Shown: positions 6,360 through 14,903 of the stretch, piece after piece
How positions within the stretch are numbered: position 1 is the stretch's first letter
How the letters are laid out: every line of letters begins with the position of its first letter
Source of the DNA: Candidatus Vogelbacteria bacterium RIFOXYD1_FULL_44_32
Lineage (GTDB): Bacteria > Patescibacteriota > Minisyncoccia > Phycocordibacterales > XYD1-FULL-46-19
Length of the DNA stretch: 33,912 bases
NCBI GenBank assembly: GCA_001823065.1
Contig: MHTJ01000005.1
Coordinates: forward strand, 1 to 33,912
Reading direction: 5' to 3'
Program-made: the position numbers and the translations under genes
The notes under the pieces: generated by a model
What the model was told of the DNA's origin: nothing
What the model saw: the letters and a program-made list of their open reading frames with translations, nothing else
Databases searched by the model: none

Positions 6360-6677
6360 GTTGGTGTTTTTAGATGGAATATCGGTCGAGTTGGGAGTAG
6401 CTTCACTTTCAGTTTTGGTCGCGGTGGTGGCTTGCTCGTTTAGTTTTCGGTTATCTTTTTTAAGTTTATAAATAGTGAAGGCATTTTGGATATCTCCGGG
6501 GATGGTCATTAGAATACTTATCAATATTCCCACAATTAGCGAGAGAATAATCAGAACTGCCAGTGGGGCCGTAATTTCCCAAGCTAGAAAGGTGACTGTC
6601 ACCGCAAAAGTATTTTGTAGGGCAAAGACGACGGCCCCTGCCCCAACCAGCAGACCTAAAATAAGTGAAATTATCAT
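6357..6677 (-). CDS. LapA/DUF1049-domain membrane protein
   Basis: A 106-residue protein. Two transmembrane helices (about residues 2-22 and 36-60) flank FALQNTFAVTVTFLAWEITAP, the typical N-x-x-x-V-x-V-x-F-L element of the lipopolysaccharide-assembly-protein-A domain (DUF1049). A coiled segment (IYKLKKDNRKLNEQ) and a Thr/Ser-rich tail follow, in the cytoplasm. In Proteobacteria LapA (YciS) works with LapB in controlling LPS synthesis. CPR bacteria generally lack LPS, so the role here must differ. It starts 12 bases after the stop of the Ig-like gene and is probably in the same operon. Confidence 0.8.
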   Translation of the reverse strand: MIISLILGLLVGAGAVVFALQNTFAVTVTFLAWEITAPLAVLIILSLIVGILISILMTIPGDIQNAFTIYKLKKDNRKLNEQATTATKTESEATPNSTDIPSKNTN

Positions 6678-6689
6678 ATTATTTTTGTG

Positions 6690-7586
6690 TTAATTGCCAA
6701 TTGTCCAAGTGGCGCCAGGGATAGGGAAAGGGCCCTTGGGGGAGGCAGTCGTGTCAACCGAGGTGACAGCAATATTTAATTGTTTACCAAGGTGAGCAGA
6801 AACATTGCTACTCATGACGGCTTTAATAGTAAAGACGCGCATTTGACCTGGAGCAAAAATAGAGTCGGTTGGGACAAAAGCCAAACCATTTTTAAACGGG
6901 GTCGAGCCCTCGGTGCCACCGATAGCTCCCTTAGAGCCACCACTACCGTCGATGACAGTCAGACCGATAACCGACTGGGTAGAAGCCGAGCCATTTTGTT
7001 TGACCCAAAATCCTTTCAAATTGGCAGTCTCTTTACCAATATTAGTAATTTGGAGATACGACACTGGGACATTTGCGCCAGCACGGGCAGTACCGCCAAA
7101 GAGAAGTGGCACCGAGCCGATCGCGAGGGTAGTGGCGGATTTGGCACTGTTTTTACTTTCTTTGCTTTTTTTACCAACAACCAATTGGCCACTGGCTGTC
7201 ACCCGACGGGCCTCACCCTTGGTTCCAGTGACTTTAATGTCATAAACACCATCAGCTAGCTTTTTGGAGATTTTAACTCGCCAGCGGTCATTTTTAACTC
7301 TTATGTTTGTTTTTTTATAGTAGGTTTTTGTTGTTCCTTCTTTGAATAGAGTTAGTTTGACTGTTTTGGTCCCACAAGCTGTCCCGGTAATTGTTGGTTT
7401 GGCCGAATTAGAAGTGAGAGAAGAAGCATTAATTTGGATTGATATTTCCGTCGTGGTGGCAGTAGTTGGACAAATTGATTTAGTACTAGCAGTCACAGTC
7501 GAGAGTGGAACACAAACTGCCATGAAGATAATAATGGTCGCCACTAAGTGACTGGGCCGTCCCAAAAAGGTAAAGATTTTTTTCAT
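6690..7586 (-). CDS. Secreted Ig-like surface protein
   Basis: A 298-residue exported protein. MKKIFTFLGRP and a hydrophobic stretch to about residue 33 form a signal peptide. Residues 45-140 look like a bacterial Ig-like domain, with KPTITGTACGTKTVKLTLF and DGVYDIKVTGTKGEARRVTA. The C-terminal part (about 150-298) carries SVPLLFGGTARAGANVPVSY, GFWVKQNGSAS and FAPGQMRVFTIKAV. This combination is common in Parcubacteria surface or fibre-associated proteins. It probably sits outside the membrane. Only two Cys remain in the mature part (CPTTA and TACGT), so a disulfide is possible. It heads an operon with the LapA-like gene. Exact role unknown. Confidence 0.75.
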   Translation of the reverse strand: MKKIFTFLGRPSHLVATIIIFMAVCVPLSTVTASTKSICPTTATTTEISIQINASSLTSNSAKPTITGTACGTKTVKLTLFKEGTTKTYYKKTNIRVKNDRWRVKISKKLADGVYDIKVTGTKGEARRVTASGQLVVGKKSKESKNSAKSATTLAIGSVPLLFGGTARAGANVPVSYLQITNIGKETANLKGFWVKQNGSASTQSVIGLTVIDGSGGSKGAIGGTEGSTPFKNGLAFVPTDSIFAPGQMRVFTIKAVMSSNVSAHLGKQLNIAVTSVDTTASPKGPFPIPGATWTIGN

Positions 7587-7650
7587 AAAATATAGAAATT
7601 AAATTGTTAAGGTCTAGAATCTAAGCCACTTTCATTATCGCATACTATTC

Positions 7651-7690
7651 AAAAAAGGAAGACACCTATTTGCGGGTGTCTTCCTTTTTT
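7651..7690. terminator. Bidirectional terminator hairpin
   Basis: AAAAAAGGAAGACACC (7651-7666) is the perfect reverse complement of GGTGTCTTCCTTTTTT (7675-7690). It serves the - strand gene starting at 7963. Confidence 0.85.
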
Positions 7691-7705
7691 GCGCCACACC
7701 AGTGG

Positions 7706-7963
7706 CTAGATTCCAGACACACCATCACCGACAATTTCGTTATCAGCTTGGCTATTAAGCAAAATAACACCGCTATGAGTGGCAATATTTGGCGCAATAG
7801 CAATAGCCGTCATACCGTTGTCAGCGTTGACTGTGCTTACTTCACCGCTTTGGTTGACATAGGCATAAGTAGCGGCGTAGGCAAAACTGGTCACAGTAGG
7901 GACAACGACCGCAACGGCGATCAGGCCAGCTTTTATTAGCAAACGAGATATATTATTAGTCAT
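7706..7963 (-). CDS. Small secreted protein of unknown function
   Basis: An 85-residue protein with a clear signal peptide: MTNNISRLLIKAGLIAVAVV to about residue 36, and a likely cleavage after AYA. The mature part is only about 50 residues (TYAYVNQSGEVSTVNADNGM, then IAPNIATHSGVIL). It has no Cys and ends in a Gly/Asp-rich tail. An in-frame ATG 20 codons upstream exists, but starting at 7963 puts the signal peptide at the N-terminus. Possible -10 TATAAA lies about 16 bases upstream. Similar tiny secreted proteins occur in other CPR genomes as I recall them. It has its own terminator and a small GTGGG/CCCAC hairpin in its leader (7988-8002). Confidence 0.65.
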   Translation of the reverse strand: MTNNISRLLIKAGLIAVAVVVPTVTSFAYAATYAYVNQSGEVSTVNADNGMTAIAIAPNIATHSGVILLNSQADNEIVGDGVSGI

Positions 7964-8229
7964 ATATTTTATGATTAGGTTTATAAGTGGGAGAGCCCCA
8001 CCGTCGACCCTTGGATTTAACAAGTCTGGTGGGCACTATCTATAGAGCCGTGGGAGGGGGCACAATCATACACCTGAGATGACGAAATATGACCAATATT
8101 GGGTTATGACACGTTTTTTGGCTTTATCCTAATTTAGGGGTAATTTAACTGATTTTTAATTGTAATATTTTTGTTTTGGCCACGACATATATATTAGTTG
8201 GTTTAAATTATCATTAATTAATAAAAAAT

Positions 8230-8448
8230 ATGACAACGATTATTAATACTCCCCCAACGGGGGAAAGTGCGGATTCAGGGGCGGGACTAGTGCTCGGTAT
8301 TCTCTTGGCTTTGATTTTAGTGATTCTTTTCTTTGTTTATGCTCTACCAGCTCTGCGTGACAATACTCCACCTAAGGCTGATAATATCGATATCAATGTT
8401 CAAGTGCCGGCAGATGAGACAGCCCCGATACCAGAGGTAACCCCTTAA
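8230..8448 (+). CDS. Small single-span membrane protein
   Basis: A 72-residue protein with a polar start (MTTIINTPPTGESADSG), one transmembrane helix (about 19-42, GLVLGILLALILVILFFVYA) and an acidic, Pro-rich tail. It resembles short MTTIINTPP-type proteins that I recall from CPR genomes, with no known function. The ATG has no Shine-Dalgarno sequence, only an A-rich stretch. The pattern suggests a membrane anchor or an accessory subunit. It lies between divergent and downstream single-gene units and seems to be transcribed alone. Confidence 0.65.
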   Translation: MTTIINTPPTGESADSGAGLVLGILLALILVILFFVYALPALRDNTPPKADNIDINVQVPADETAPIPEVTP

Positions 8449-8502
8449 CTTAAGTCACATTTCTGGCCTATTTGACCCCAGGAGCTAAGGGGAATATTTA
8501 GC

Positions 8503-8530
8503 TTGACAACCTGTGAAATTGGTATATAAT
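8503..8530 (+). promoter_or_regulatory. Consensus sigma-70 type promoter of the DEAD-box gene
   Basis: TTGACA (8503-8508), spacer of 16, TATAAT (8525-8530). One of the best promoters in the window. Transcription would start near 8537, leaving a leader of about 175 nt. Confidence 0.85.
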
Positions 8531-8604
8531 AGAGAGGTAAGTAATTCTCTCTAGTTTGGTTGGTGTAGATACTTCTACCGACATCATAAAGCTTTGGCTT
8601 TTGG

Positions 8605-8698
8605 AAACTTGCGAGATACCGGCCACCTTACCTTTAAACCTAAAGGCCGTAGGCGCAAGTTTTTTGCTATGTGCCAGTCCACATCTTATGCGGTGTGG
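8605..8698 (+). promoter_or_regulatory. Structured leader / possible attenuator of the DEAD-box gene
   Basis: AAACTTGCG (8605-8613) pairs with CGCAAGTTT (8654-8662). Inside are CGGCC/GGCCG (8620-8624/8645-8649) and CTTTA/TAAAG (8632-8645). A run of T follows (8660-8665), so the whole looks like an intrinsic terminator ahead of the gene. A second hairpin, CCACATC/GGTGTGG (8679-8685/8692-8698), ends 13 bases before the start codon. Confidence 0.6.
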
Positions 8699-8711
8699 CG
8701 ACAGAAAATAT

Positions 8712-9929
8712 ATGTATCAAGGAAATAGAAATTCCCGACCTCGTTTTGGTGGGGCACATCGTCCTAACCGAACAAGTAATTTCCGGGGTGGGCCTGGTGG
8801 TTTTAGACAGGGGAGAGGCGAAGCCAAATCGACCATCGATATCTCCAGGTTAATAAATAAAGTGGCGATTACGGAAGAGGTGGAAGTTTATGTTGCTGAA
8901 CATACTTTTGCCGATTTTCTCGTGGACGAACGGCTAAAGAAAAATATTATTGACAAGGGTTATCTCACGCCGACCCCGATTCAGGATAAAATTATTCCCC
9001 ATATTTTGCAGGGGCAAGACGTGGTGGGGATTGCCAACACGGGTACCGGTAAAACGGCGGCTTTTGTGGTCCCACTTTTGCACAAGGTGCTAAAAAATCC
9101 AAAGGAAAAAATATTAATTATGGCTCCGACCCGCGAGCTGGCGATTCAGATTGAAACCGAGTTAAAAAGTTTTGCGACTAGATTGGGTATTCACTCGGTG
9201 GTTTGCGTTGGTGGAGCACCGATCGGTCGGCAAATAGCTGACCTTCGTCACCCTAATCACTTTGTGATTGGGACCCCGGGGCGACTGAAAGATTTGATTG
9301 AACGGCGAGTGTTAAACTTGTCGAGTTTTGCTACGGTGGTATTAGATGAGGCCGACCGGATGCTCGACATGGGTTTTATTAATGACATGCGTTATATCAT
9401 TGGGCTGATGCAAAAAGAACGTCATACTCTTTTCTTTTCGGCGACTTTGTCACATGAGATTGAAAAGCTGATCCAAGATTTTCTTAAAGACCCAGTTCGG
9501 ATTTCAGTCAAAACTCAAGATACATCTAAAGATGTGTATCAGGATGTGGTGCGAATCAAGCCCGGGGAAAACAAAGTAGATGTTTTGCATAACCTATTAA
9601 AACAAGCGGATTTTTGTCGAGTGTTGGTTTTTGGTAAAACAAAACATGGAGTAGAACGTTTGGCCAAAACTTTGGCCGAGCGGGGGCTGAAGGCCGATTC
9701 AATTCATGGTAACAAGACTCACAACAATCGTCAGCGGGCCCTGTTGGCCTTTAAAACCAATCAAGTGCAGGTGTTGGTGGCCACCGATGTGGCGGCGCGG
9801 GGCCTGGATATTTCCGACATTTCACATGTGATTAATTTTGATTTGCCGACCACTTACGATGACTATGTGCACCGCATTGGTCGGACTGGACGGGCAGGGA
9901 AAAAAGGCAAAGCTCTGTCGTTTGTCTAA
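8712..9929 (+). CDS. DEAD-box ATP-dependent RNA helicase
   Basis: A 405-residue RNA helicase. An Arg/Gly-rich N-terminus (residues 1-36, with FRGGPGGFRQGRG) probably binds RNA. Core motifs in order: Q motif TPTPIQ (86-91), motif I ANTGTGKT (108-115), Ia APTREL (138-143), TPGR (188-191), II DEAD (212-215), III SAT (243-245), V ATDVAARGLD (357-366), VI HRIGRTGRAG (387-396). The protein ends only nine residues after motif VI, so the usual C-terminal extension is absent and the RGG tail sits at the N-terminus. Role: RNA unwinding in ribosome assembly, decay or cold response. The frame is open further upstream, but the ATG at 8712 is preferred because the promoter and terminator-like leader occupy that stretch. 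Confidence 0.93.
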   Translation: MYQGNRNSRPRFGGAHRPNRTSNFRGGPGGFRQGRGEAKSTIDISRLINKVAITEEVEVYVAEHTFADFLVDERLKKNIIDKGYLTPTPIQDKIIPHILQGQDVVGIANTGTGKTAAFVVPLLHKVLKNPKEKILIMAPTRELAIQIETELKSFATRLGIHSVVCVGGAPIGRQIADLRHPNHFVIGTPGRLKDLIERRVLNLSSFATVVLDEADRMLDMGFINDMRYIIGLMQKERHTLFFSATLSHEIEKLIQDFLKDPVRISVKTQDTSKDVYQDVVRIKPGENKVDVLHNLLKQADFCRVLVFGKTKHGVERLAKTLAERGLKADSIHGNKTHNNRQRALLAFKTNQVQVLVATDVAARGLDISDISHVINFDLPTTYDDYVHRIGRTGRAGKKGKALSFV

Positions 9930-9983
9930 TCAAGAAAATAAGTTATACTGTGGTAGTAAACAATTAATATATAAAAAATAATT

Positions 9984-10121
9984 ATGGCGAAAAGAGTAGC
10001 TCAAGATATAAAGAACAAGACCTCGCGGTCTAAAAAAACTAAAAAGCGATTAGCTGTCAAACAAGTGATGCTGACCGCAAAGCGAGCCAAGCAGGCAAAG
10101 AGAAAAGGAAAAAAAAGGTAA
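9984..10121 (+). CDS. 45-residue Lys/Arg-rich basic protein
   Basis: Reads MAKRVAQDIKNKTSRSKKTK and ends in AKRAKQAKRKGKKR. Nearly half of the residues are Lys or Arg, there is no Cys and only one Asp. This is the composition of a nucleoid or RNA-binding peptide, like chlamydial histone-like proteins or small basic ribosome-associated proteins. A TATACT box (9944-9949), with TTGTCT 16 bases upstream, drives it; the start has no Shine-Dalgarno sequence. It lies tail to tail with the SET-domain gene and shares its terminator. That pairing makes it a candidate substrate of the methyltransferase, but this is inference only. Confidence 0.65.
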   Translation: MAKRVAQDIKNKTSRSKKTKKRLAVKQVMLTAKRAKQAKRKGKKR

Positions 10122-10135
10122 AAAATTTAAAATAA

Positions 10136-10180
10136 GAAAAACCCCCGCGAGCTTCGCTCGCGGGGGTTTTTCTTATTTTA
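10136..10180. terminator. Strong bidirectional terminator
   Basis: CCCCCGCGAGC and GCTCGCGGGGG form a perfect 11-bp core around TTC, extended on both sides by AATAAGAAAAA/TTTTTCTTATT. It serves the basic-protein gene on + and the SET gene on -. Confidence 0.9.
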
Positions 10181-10580
10181 GCTTTTTACACTTGGCGCAC
10201 CGGCAACCATGGGGTTTGATCCGGTCGTTCCAGTATTCTTTGCCGTAGTCATAGGTGAGCTCTTCACCGGCCTTGATATTTTTCTTGGCCATAATAAATA
10301 TTCTTTTTTGGTGGATGACGGGTTCGCAGTTGGGCCGGCAAGCGTGGTTGATATAGCGTGCAGTGTTGGTGCGGGCTTGGCCGTCGATAGTGATTTTAGA
10401 ATTGATTTCAAACAAATAGCGACTGCGACTAGTGTAAGCTTCTTTCTCGCCGATCACTCGCCCCACGTACTCAATAATGCAGGCGCCCTTAGGGATATCG
10501 CTATCAGTAAATAGACCTAGTCCAGCACTAGAGCGTTTGGCTTTTAATCTATAATCACCAGGAATATATTTACTTGGCAT
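10173..10580 (-). CDS. SET-domain protein-lysine methyltransferase
   Basis: A 135-residue, nearly minimal SET domain. Visible: GLGLFTDSDIPKGACIIEYVG (20-40), YLFEIN (55-60), NHACRPNC (78-85, the NHSCxPN cofactor/active-site motif), and EELTYDYG (106-113, with the catalytic Tyr). The post-SET zinc cysteines CRCAKC are at 126-131; together with Cys85 they could bind a zinc ion. SET proteins transfer a methyl group from S-adenosylmethionine to lysine. In bacteria the best-studied case methylates the histone-like protein Hc1 of Chlamydia. Here the gene faces a 45-residue Lys-rich protein across a shared terminator. The GH18 gene is 39 bases upstream; TAGGAT eight bases before the ATG may be an own -10. 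Confidence 0.93.
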   Translation of the reverse strand: MPSKYIPGDYRLKAKRSSAGLGLFTDSDIPKGACIIEYVGRVIGEKEAYTSRSRYLFEINSKITIDGQARTNTARYINHACRPNCEPVIHQKRIFIMAKKNIKAGEELTYDYGKEYWNDRIKPHGCRCAKCKKLK

Positions 10581-10619
10581 AAACTAATATCCTACTGCCA
10601 ATGTTGTTTTTTGCCAAAT

Positions 10620-11801
10620 CTAAAACAACTTCCAAATATTTTTATCTTCTCCGCCGTCAATTTTGAAAATAGCAATACCGCGCAGGTCATATTTTTCTGC
10701 TAGTTTAATCTTTTCCTTTATAGCCTTGGCGTCGCTCCACGAAACATAATTAAATTTTACGGTTTCGCCAGTCTTGTTGGCGTGGGCCAGTGCTTTGGCG
10801 GCAATTTCCAACCCTCTGGGGGTATCTTTAGGAATAGTAAGTGATTTTAGTTTCACTGTCGATTCTTTGGGTAGGTAGGAAAAAGCTAGCTCGCCAGCCG
10901 AATTGGTAAAAGCTCTGGTCTTGTATTTTTTAGCGGTTTTTACCCCATACTCTGGATTTAAAGCCCAGAGTTTTTTATAGCCTTGATACCAATTGGGTGA
11001 GACAGTTACTTCATATTCAGCCCCATAGGTTGGCACGCCCAACATAATTTTATTTTTCGGAATATCCTCTAGGGCCAGTTTAATAACTTTTTCCACCCAG
11101 TCGGCATCGGCCGTGGGGGCATATGGTGAGCCTCTTTTCGAGTCATTTAATTTTATATCAGCTCGTTGCTGGTCATAGGTCATAATTTGAAAGACATCAC
11201 AGGCCTGACCGAGGCGGGCATAATCGTTGGCGTAAATTAACGGGTTGGGAATATTTCGGTAGAGTGAGTCGGGTGGGGTACGAGCTTCGATAGTGCACAC
11301 TAAAGTTTTATCATCGAGTTTGTCCTTCAATTCTTCAATAAATAGGGAAAAATAATCTTTAGTCGAAGCCATCTTCCCTTCATAGTCAATATCGACGCCC
11401 GCATAATTATCATCTTCAACCATCTCCACAATTTGCTCGATATGATTTTTACGAGTAGTTGGGTCGGAAAGAATTTCTTGCATTGAATTGGCATTACTCC
11501 ACATGACGGTGGGGATTATGTCGACTCGAGCTTTTTTAGCTTCGCGAAAAAGTTTAACCCAATTTCTGTTTTCCAAATCGCCCAAATCCTTTAAAGTGCC
11601 ATCATTTTTAACAGTAAAACTAAATGGGTAGATAGCGTCCAGTTTATCTAAATTGTTTTTAGCATCTTTGGTGCCCTCTGCCACCTTCCAGTACGGGATC
11701 CAGCCGGCAATTTTTAAATCGGTTTCAGTTTGGCCTGCGATTGGAAAAAATAGGATTGCTAAGGCCAAAGTAAGAAAGACAAAATATTTTTTATTTAGCA
11801 T
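10620..11801 (-). CDS. Secreted glycoside hydrolase family 18-like protein
   Basis: A 393-residue protein with a signal peptide (residues 1 to about 24, KKYFVFLTLALAILFFPIAG). The GH18 core begins with IAGWIPYW (31-38). The catalytic DxDxE is GVDIDYE, with Asp137, Asp139 and the acid Glu141. FQIMTYDQQ and the late KYDLRGIAIFKIDGG match the barrel's later strands. Family members cleave chitin or peptidoglycan N-acetylglucosamine links; the YaaH/SleL type acts on cell wall. This protein lacks LysM domains. The ATG at 11801 is chosen, as it places the signal peptide first and has TATACT six bases upstream (leaderless). An earlier ATG would add 19 residues. Likely role: wall or surface-glycan remodelling. 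Confidence 0.85.
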   Translation of the reverse strand: MLNKKYFVFLTLALAILFFPIAGQTETDLKIAGWIPYWKVAEGTKDAKNNLDKLDAIYPFSFTVKNDGTLKDLGDLENRNWVKLFREAKKARVDIIPTVMWSNANSMQEILSDPTTRKNHIEQIVEMVEDDNYAGVDIDYEGKMASTKDYFSLFIEELKDKLDDKTLVCTIEARTPPDSLYRNIPNPLIYANDYARLGQACDVFQIMTYDQQRADIKLNDSKRGSPYAPTADADWVEKVIKLALEDIPKNKIMLGVPTYGAEYEVTVSPNWYQGYKKLWALNPEYGVKTAKKYKTRAFTNSAGELAFSYLPKESTVKLKSLTIPKDTPRGLEIAAKALAHANKTGETVKFNYVSWSDAKAIKEKIKLAEKYDLRGIAIFKIDGGEDKNIWKLF

Positions 11802-11920
11802 ATATAAAGTATAGCTAAAATTGGTGGATTTAAACAGATTTTTGGATATAGTGGACAAATCAATTCACACTGTATTTCATTTGTTATATAATTGAACAAA
11901 TTAGTAGTTAACTTAATTTC

Positions 11921-12310
11921 ATGGAATTATCGATTTTCTTATCGCAAGCATTGGGTATTTATTTGGTCCTGATTGGTCTTATTTGTATTACCCGTCGCAA
12001 AATGATGATGGCGGCGGTGGCTGATATGATAAATAATCGGGCCTTGATATATCTCGTCGGTATTTTAGAGCTTTTGGCGGGTATTGGTTTGGTGTTGGTT
12101 CACAATATTTGGGCGTGGAATGCAACTGTTATTATTACTATTACCGGTTGGGCGATGTTGATTGAAGCTATTGCCTATTTAGTCTTGCCTTATCGGGTGG
12201 TAGCCAAAATTTTCCGTCGTTTCAATACCAAAAATTGGTATGTAGGCGGGGGATTGGTAGCGGTCCTACTTGGGGCCTACCTGGCGGCGGTCGGTTTTGG
12301 TTTAATGTAG
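11921..12310 (+). CDS. Four-helix integral membrane protein
   Basis: A 129-residue protein with four hydrophobic segments at about 5-22, 43-60, 66-88 and 108-127, short loops between them, and conserved-looking charged residues (ITRRKMMM, YRVVAKIFRRF). No catalytic motif; I cannot name the family with confidence. TATAAT at 11887-11892 with TTCACA at 11864-11869 (17-bp spacer) is a good promoter; the leader is about 25 nt without a Shine-Dalgarno sequence. A strong terminator follows at 12325, so this is a single-gene unit. Confidence 0.7.
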   Translation: MELSIFLSQALGIYLVLIGLICITRRKMMMAAVADMINNRALIYLVGILELLAGIGLVLVHNIWAWNATVIITITGWAMLIEAIAYLVLPYRVVAKIFRRFNTKNWYVGGGLVAVLLGAYLAAVGFGLM

Positions 12311-12324
12311 GGTTTTTCTTGTTT

Positions 12325-12367
12325 AAAACCAACCCCCAGCGCGCCGAGCGCGTTGGGGGTTGGTTTG
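12325..12367 (+). terminator. Intrinsic terminator
   Basis: AAACCAACCCCCA pairs perfectly with TGGGGGTTGGTTT, with a GC-rich apex (CGCG/CGCG), and ends in the T-rich tail. Confidence 0.85.
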
Positions 12368-12409
12368 TGCTAGACTGGTTTATTATGAATATTTAGAAAT
12401 AGACATTTT

Positions 12410-13285
12410 ATGAGCCTAAAAAACAATGAAATTTGGTTTTGGTTTTGTTTAATGTTGGTTTTAGTCGGGGCAGCGAGCGGGGGTGGTTTTTTCTGGTTTT
12501 GGCAGGAGGTGCAAACTATTCGTCTCTCCCTGGCGTCTTCGACGGCCGCCCTTAAGACAAAAAATGAAGAAATAATTAAATTAACCACAGAAGCGTCTGA
12601 GTTAGCTGCAGTTTTAAATAAAGAAAAAAATAAAAACAATGAGTTTGAGGAACAAATTAATGAAATAAATGATACTGTTGGCACTTTAGAAAAATGGAGT
12701 AAGACTGACCCTGAGCTTTTGCAAAAATATTCTAAAATATTTTTTCTAAATGAAAATTATTCTCCAGCTGAGCTAAAGGATATCGATAGTGAATATTTAT
12801 ATGACAAAACTAAAACTTTGCAGATTCACGCCGAAGTCGAATCGTTTTTAGTAGATATGTTACAGGAGGCAAGTGAAGACGGGGTAGATTTACAGGTAGT
12901 TTCAGCTTTTCGCTCTTTTGGCTACCAATCACAGTTAAAAAATAGCTATGCCGTGGTATATGGCGCCGGGACCGCTAACCAGTTTTCGGCCGACCAAGGA
13001 TATTCGGAACATCAATTGGGGACAACCTTAGATTTTACAATTTTAGGTAAAGTGCCTTTTGTGGGTTTTGATACGACCGAAGGTTTTAAATGGCTTCAAG
13101 CCAATGCCTACAAATTTGGTTTTGTCTTATCGTACCCTAAAGGTAATGTTTATTACCAATACGAGCCTTGGCATTGGCGTTTTGTGGGTGAAAATTTAGC
13201 CCGAGATCTAAATCGCAGTGGTAAATTTTTCTATGACTTAGACCAGCGGGCACTTGACCCATATTTGGTAAAACTTTTTGATTAA
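12410..13285 (+). CDS. VanY-type D-alanyl-D-alanine carboxypeptidase
   Basis: A 291-residue membrane-anchored peptidase M15B. One N-terminal membrane helix (about 8-31), a coiled coil (about 35-95), then the catalytic domain. Zinc ligands are His201 and Asp208 in SEHQLGTTLDF and His255 in EPWHWRF; VVSAFRSFGYQ (163-173) is the usual upstream motif. It trims the terminal D-Ala from peptidoglycan stem peptides outside the membrane. The ATG has no Shine-Dalgarno sequence, and TAGACT lies further upstream. The coiled coil may space the enzyme from the membrane or mediate oligomerisation. Catalytic residues are intact, so activity is likely. Confidence 0.92.
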   Translation: MSLKNNEIWFWFCLMLVLVGAASGGGFFWFWQEVQTIRLSLASSTAALKTKNEEIIKLTTEASELAAVLNKEKNKNNEFEEQINEINDTVGTLEKWSKTDPELLQKYSKIFFLNENYSPAELKDIDSEYLYDKTKTLQIHAEVESFLVDMLQEASEDGVDLQVVSAFRSFGYQSQLKNSYAVVYGAGTANQFSADQGYSEHQLGTTLDFTILGKVPFVGFDTTEGFKWLQANAYKFGFVLSYPKGNVYYQYEPWHWRFVGENLARDLNRSGKFFYDLDQRALDPYLVKLFD

Positions 13286-13352
13286 TTAATGTAATGGAAA
13301 AGTGGTGGTTGCCGAAACAATGATTAAAATGATAAAGTAGTAACTTAATTAG

Positions 13353-14800
<1,448 letters not shown>

Positions 14801-14820
14801 CTCGCTAGGCTGGGAAAAAC

Positions 14821-14848
14821 ATCAAATACTCGGTGTTTGATAATTTTT
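14821..14848 (+). terminator. Intrinsic terminator for eno
   Basis: ATCAAATAC (14821-14829) pairs with GTGTTTGAT (14833-14841, one G-U) around TCG, followed by AATTTTT. Confidence 0.65.
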
Positions 14849-14859
14849 GGTTTTAATAT

Positions 14860-14895
14860 AAAAAAAGCGAGCCCTCGCGGTGAAGCGGGGGCTCG
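14860..14895 (-). terminator. Intrinsic terminator for the gene on the - strand
   Basis: CGAGCCCTCGC (14868-14878) pairs with GCGGGGGCTCG (14885-14895) with one G-U pair. On the - strand it is followed by a run of seven U. Confidence 0.8.
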
Positions 14896-14903
14896 AGGAA
14901 ATT

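Noticed and set aside
300-6360. Classical integron call
   Set aside because: The repeats do not fit the GTTRRRY/RYYYAAC core exactly and no integrase gene is present in the window, so only a cassette-like array is claimed.
10209-10514. 101-codon frame on + strand opposite the SET gene
   Set aside because: Antisense of a clear SET domain, with no own signals.
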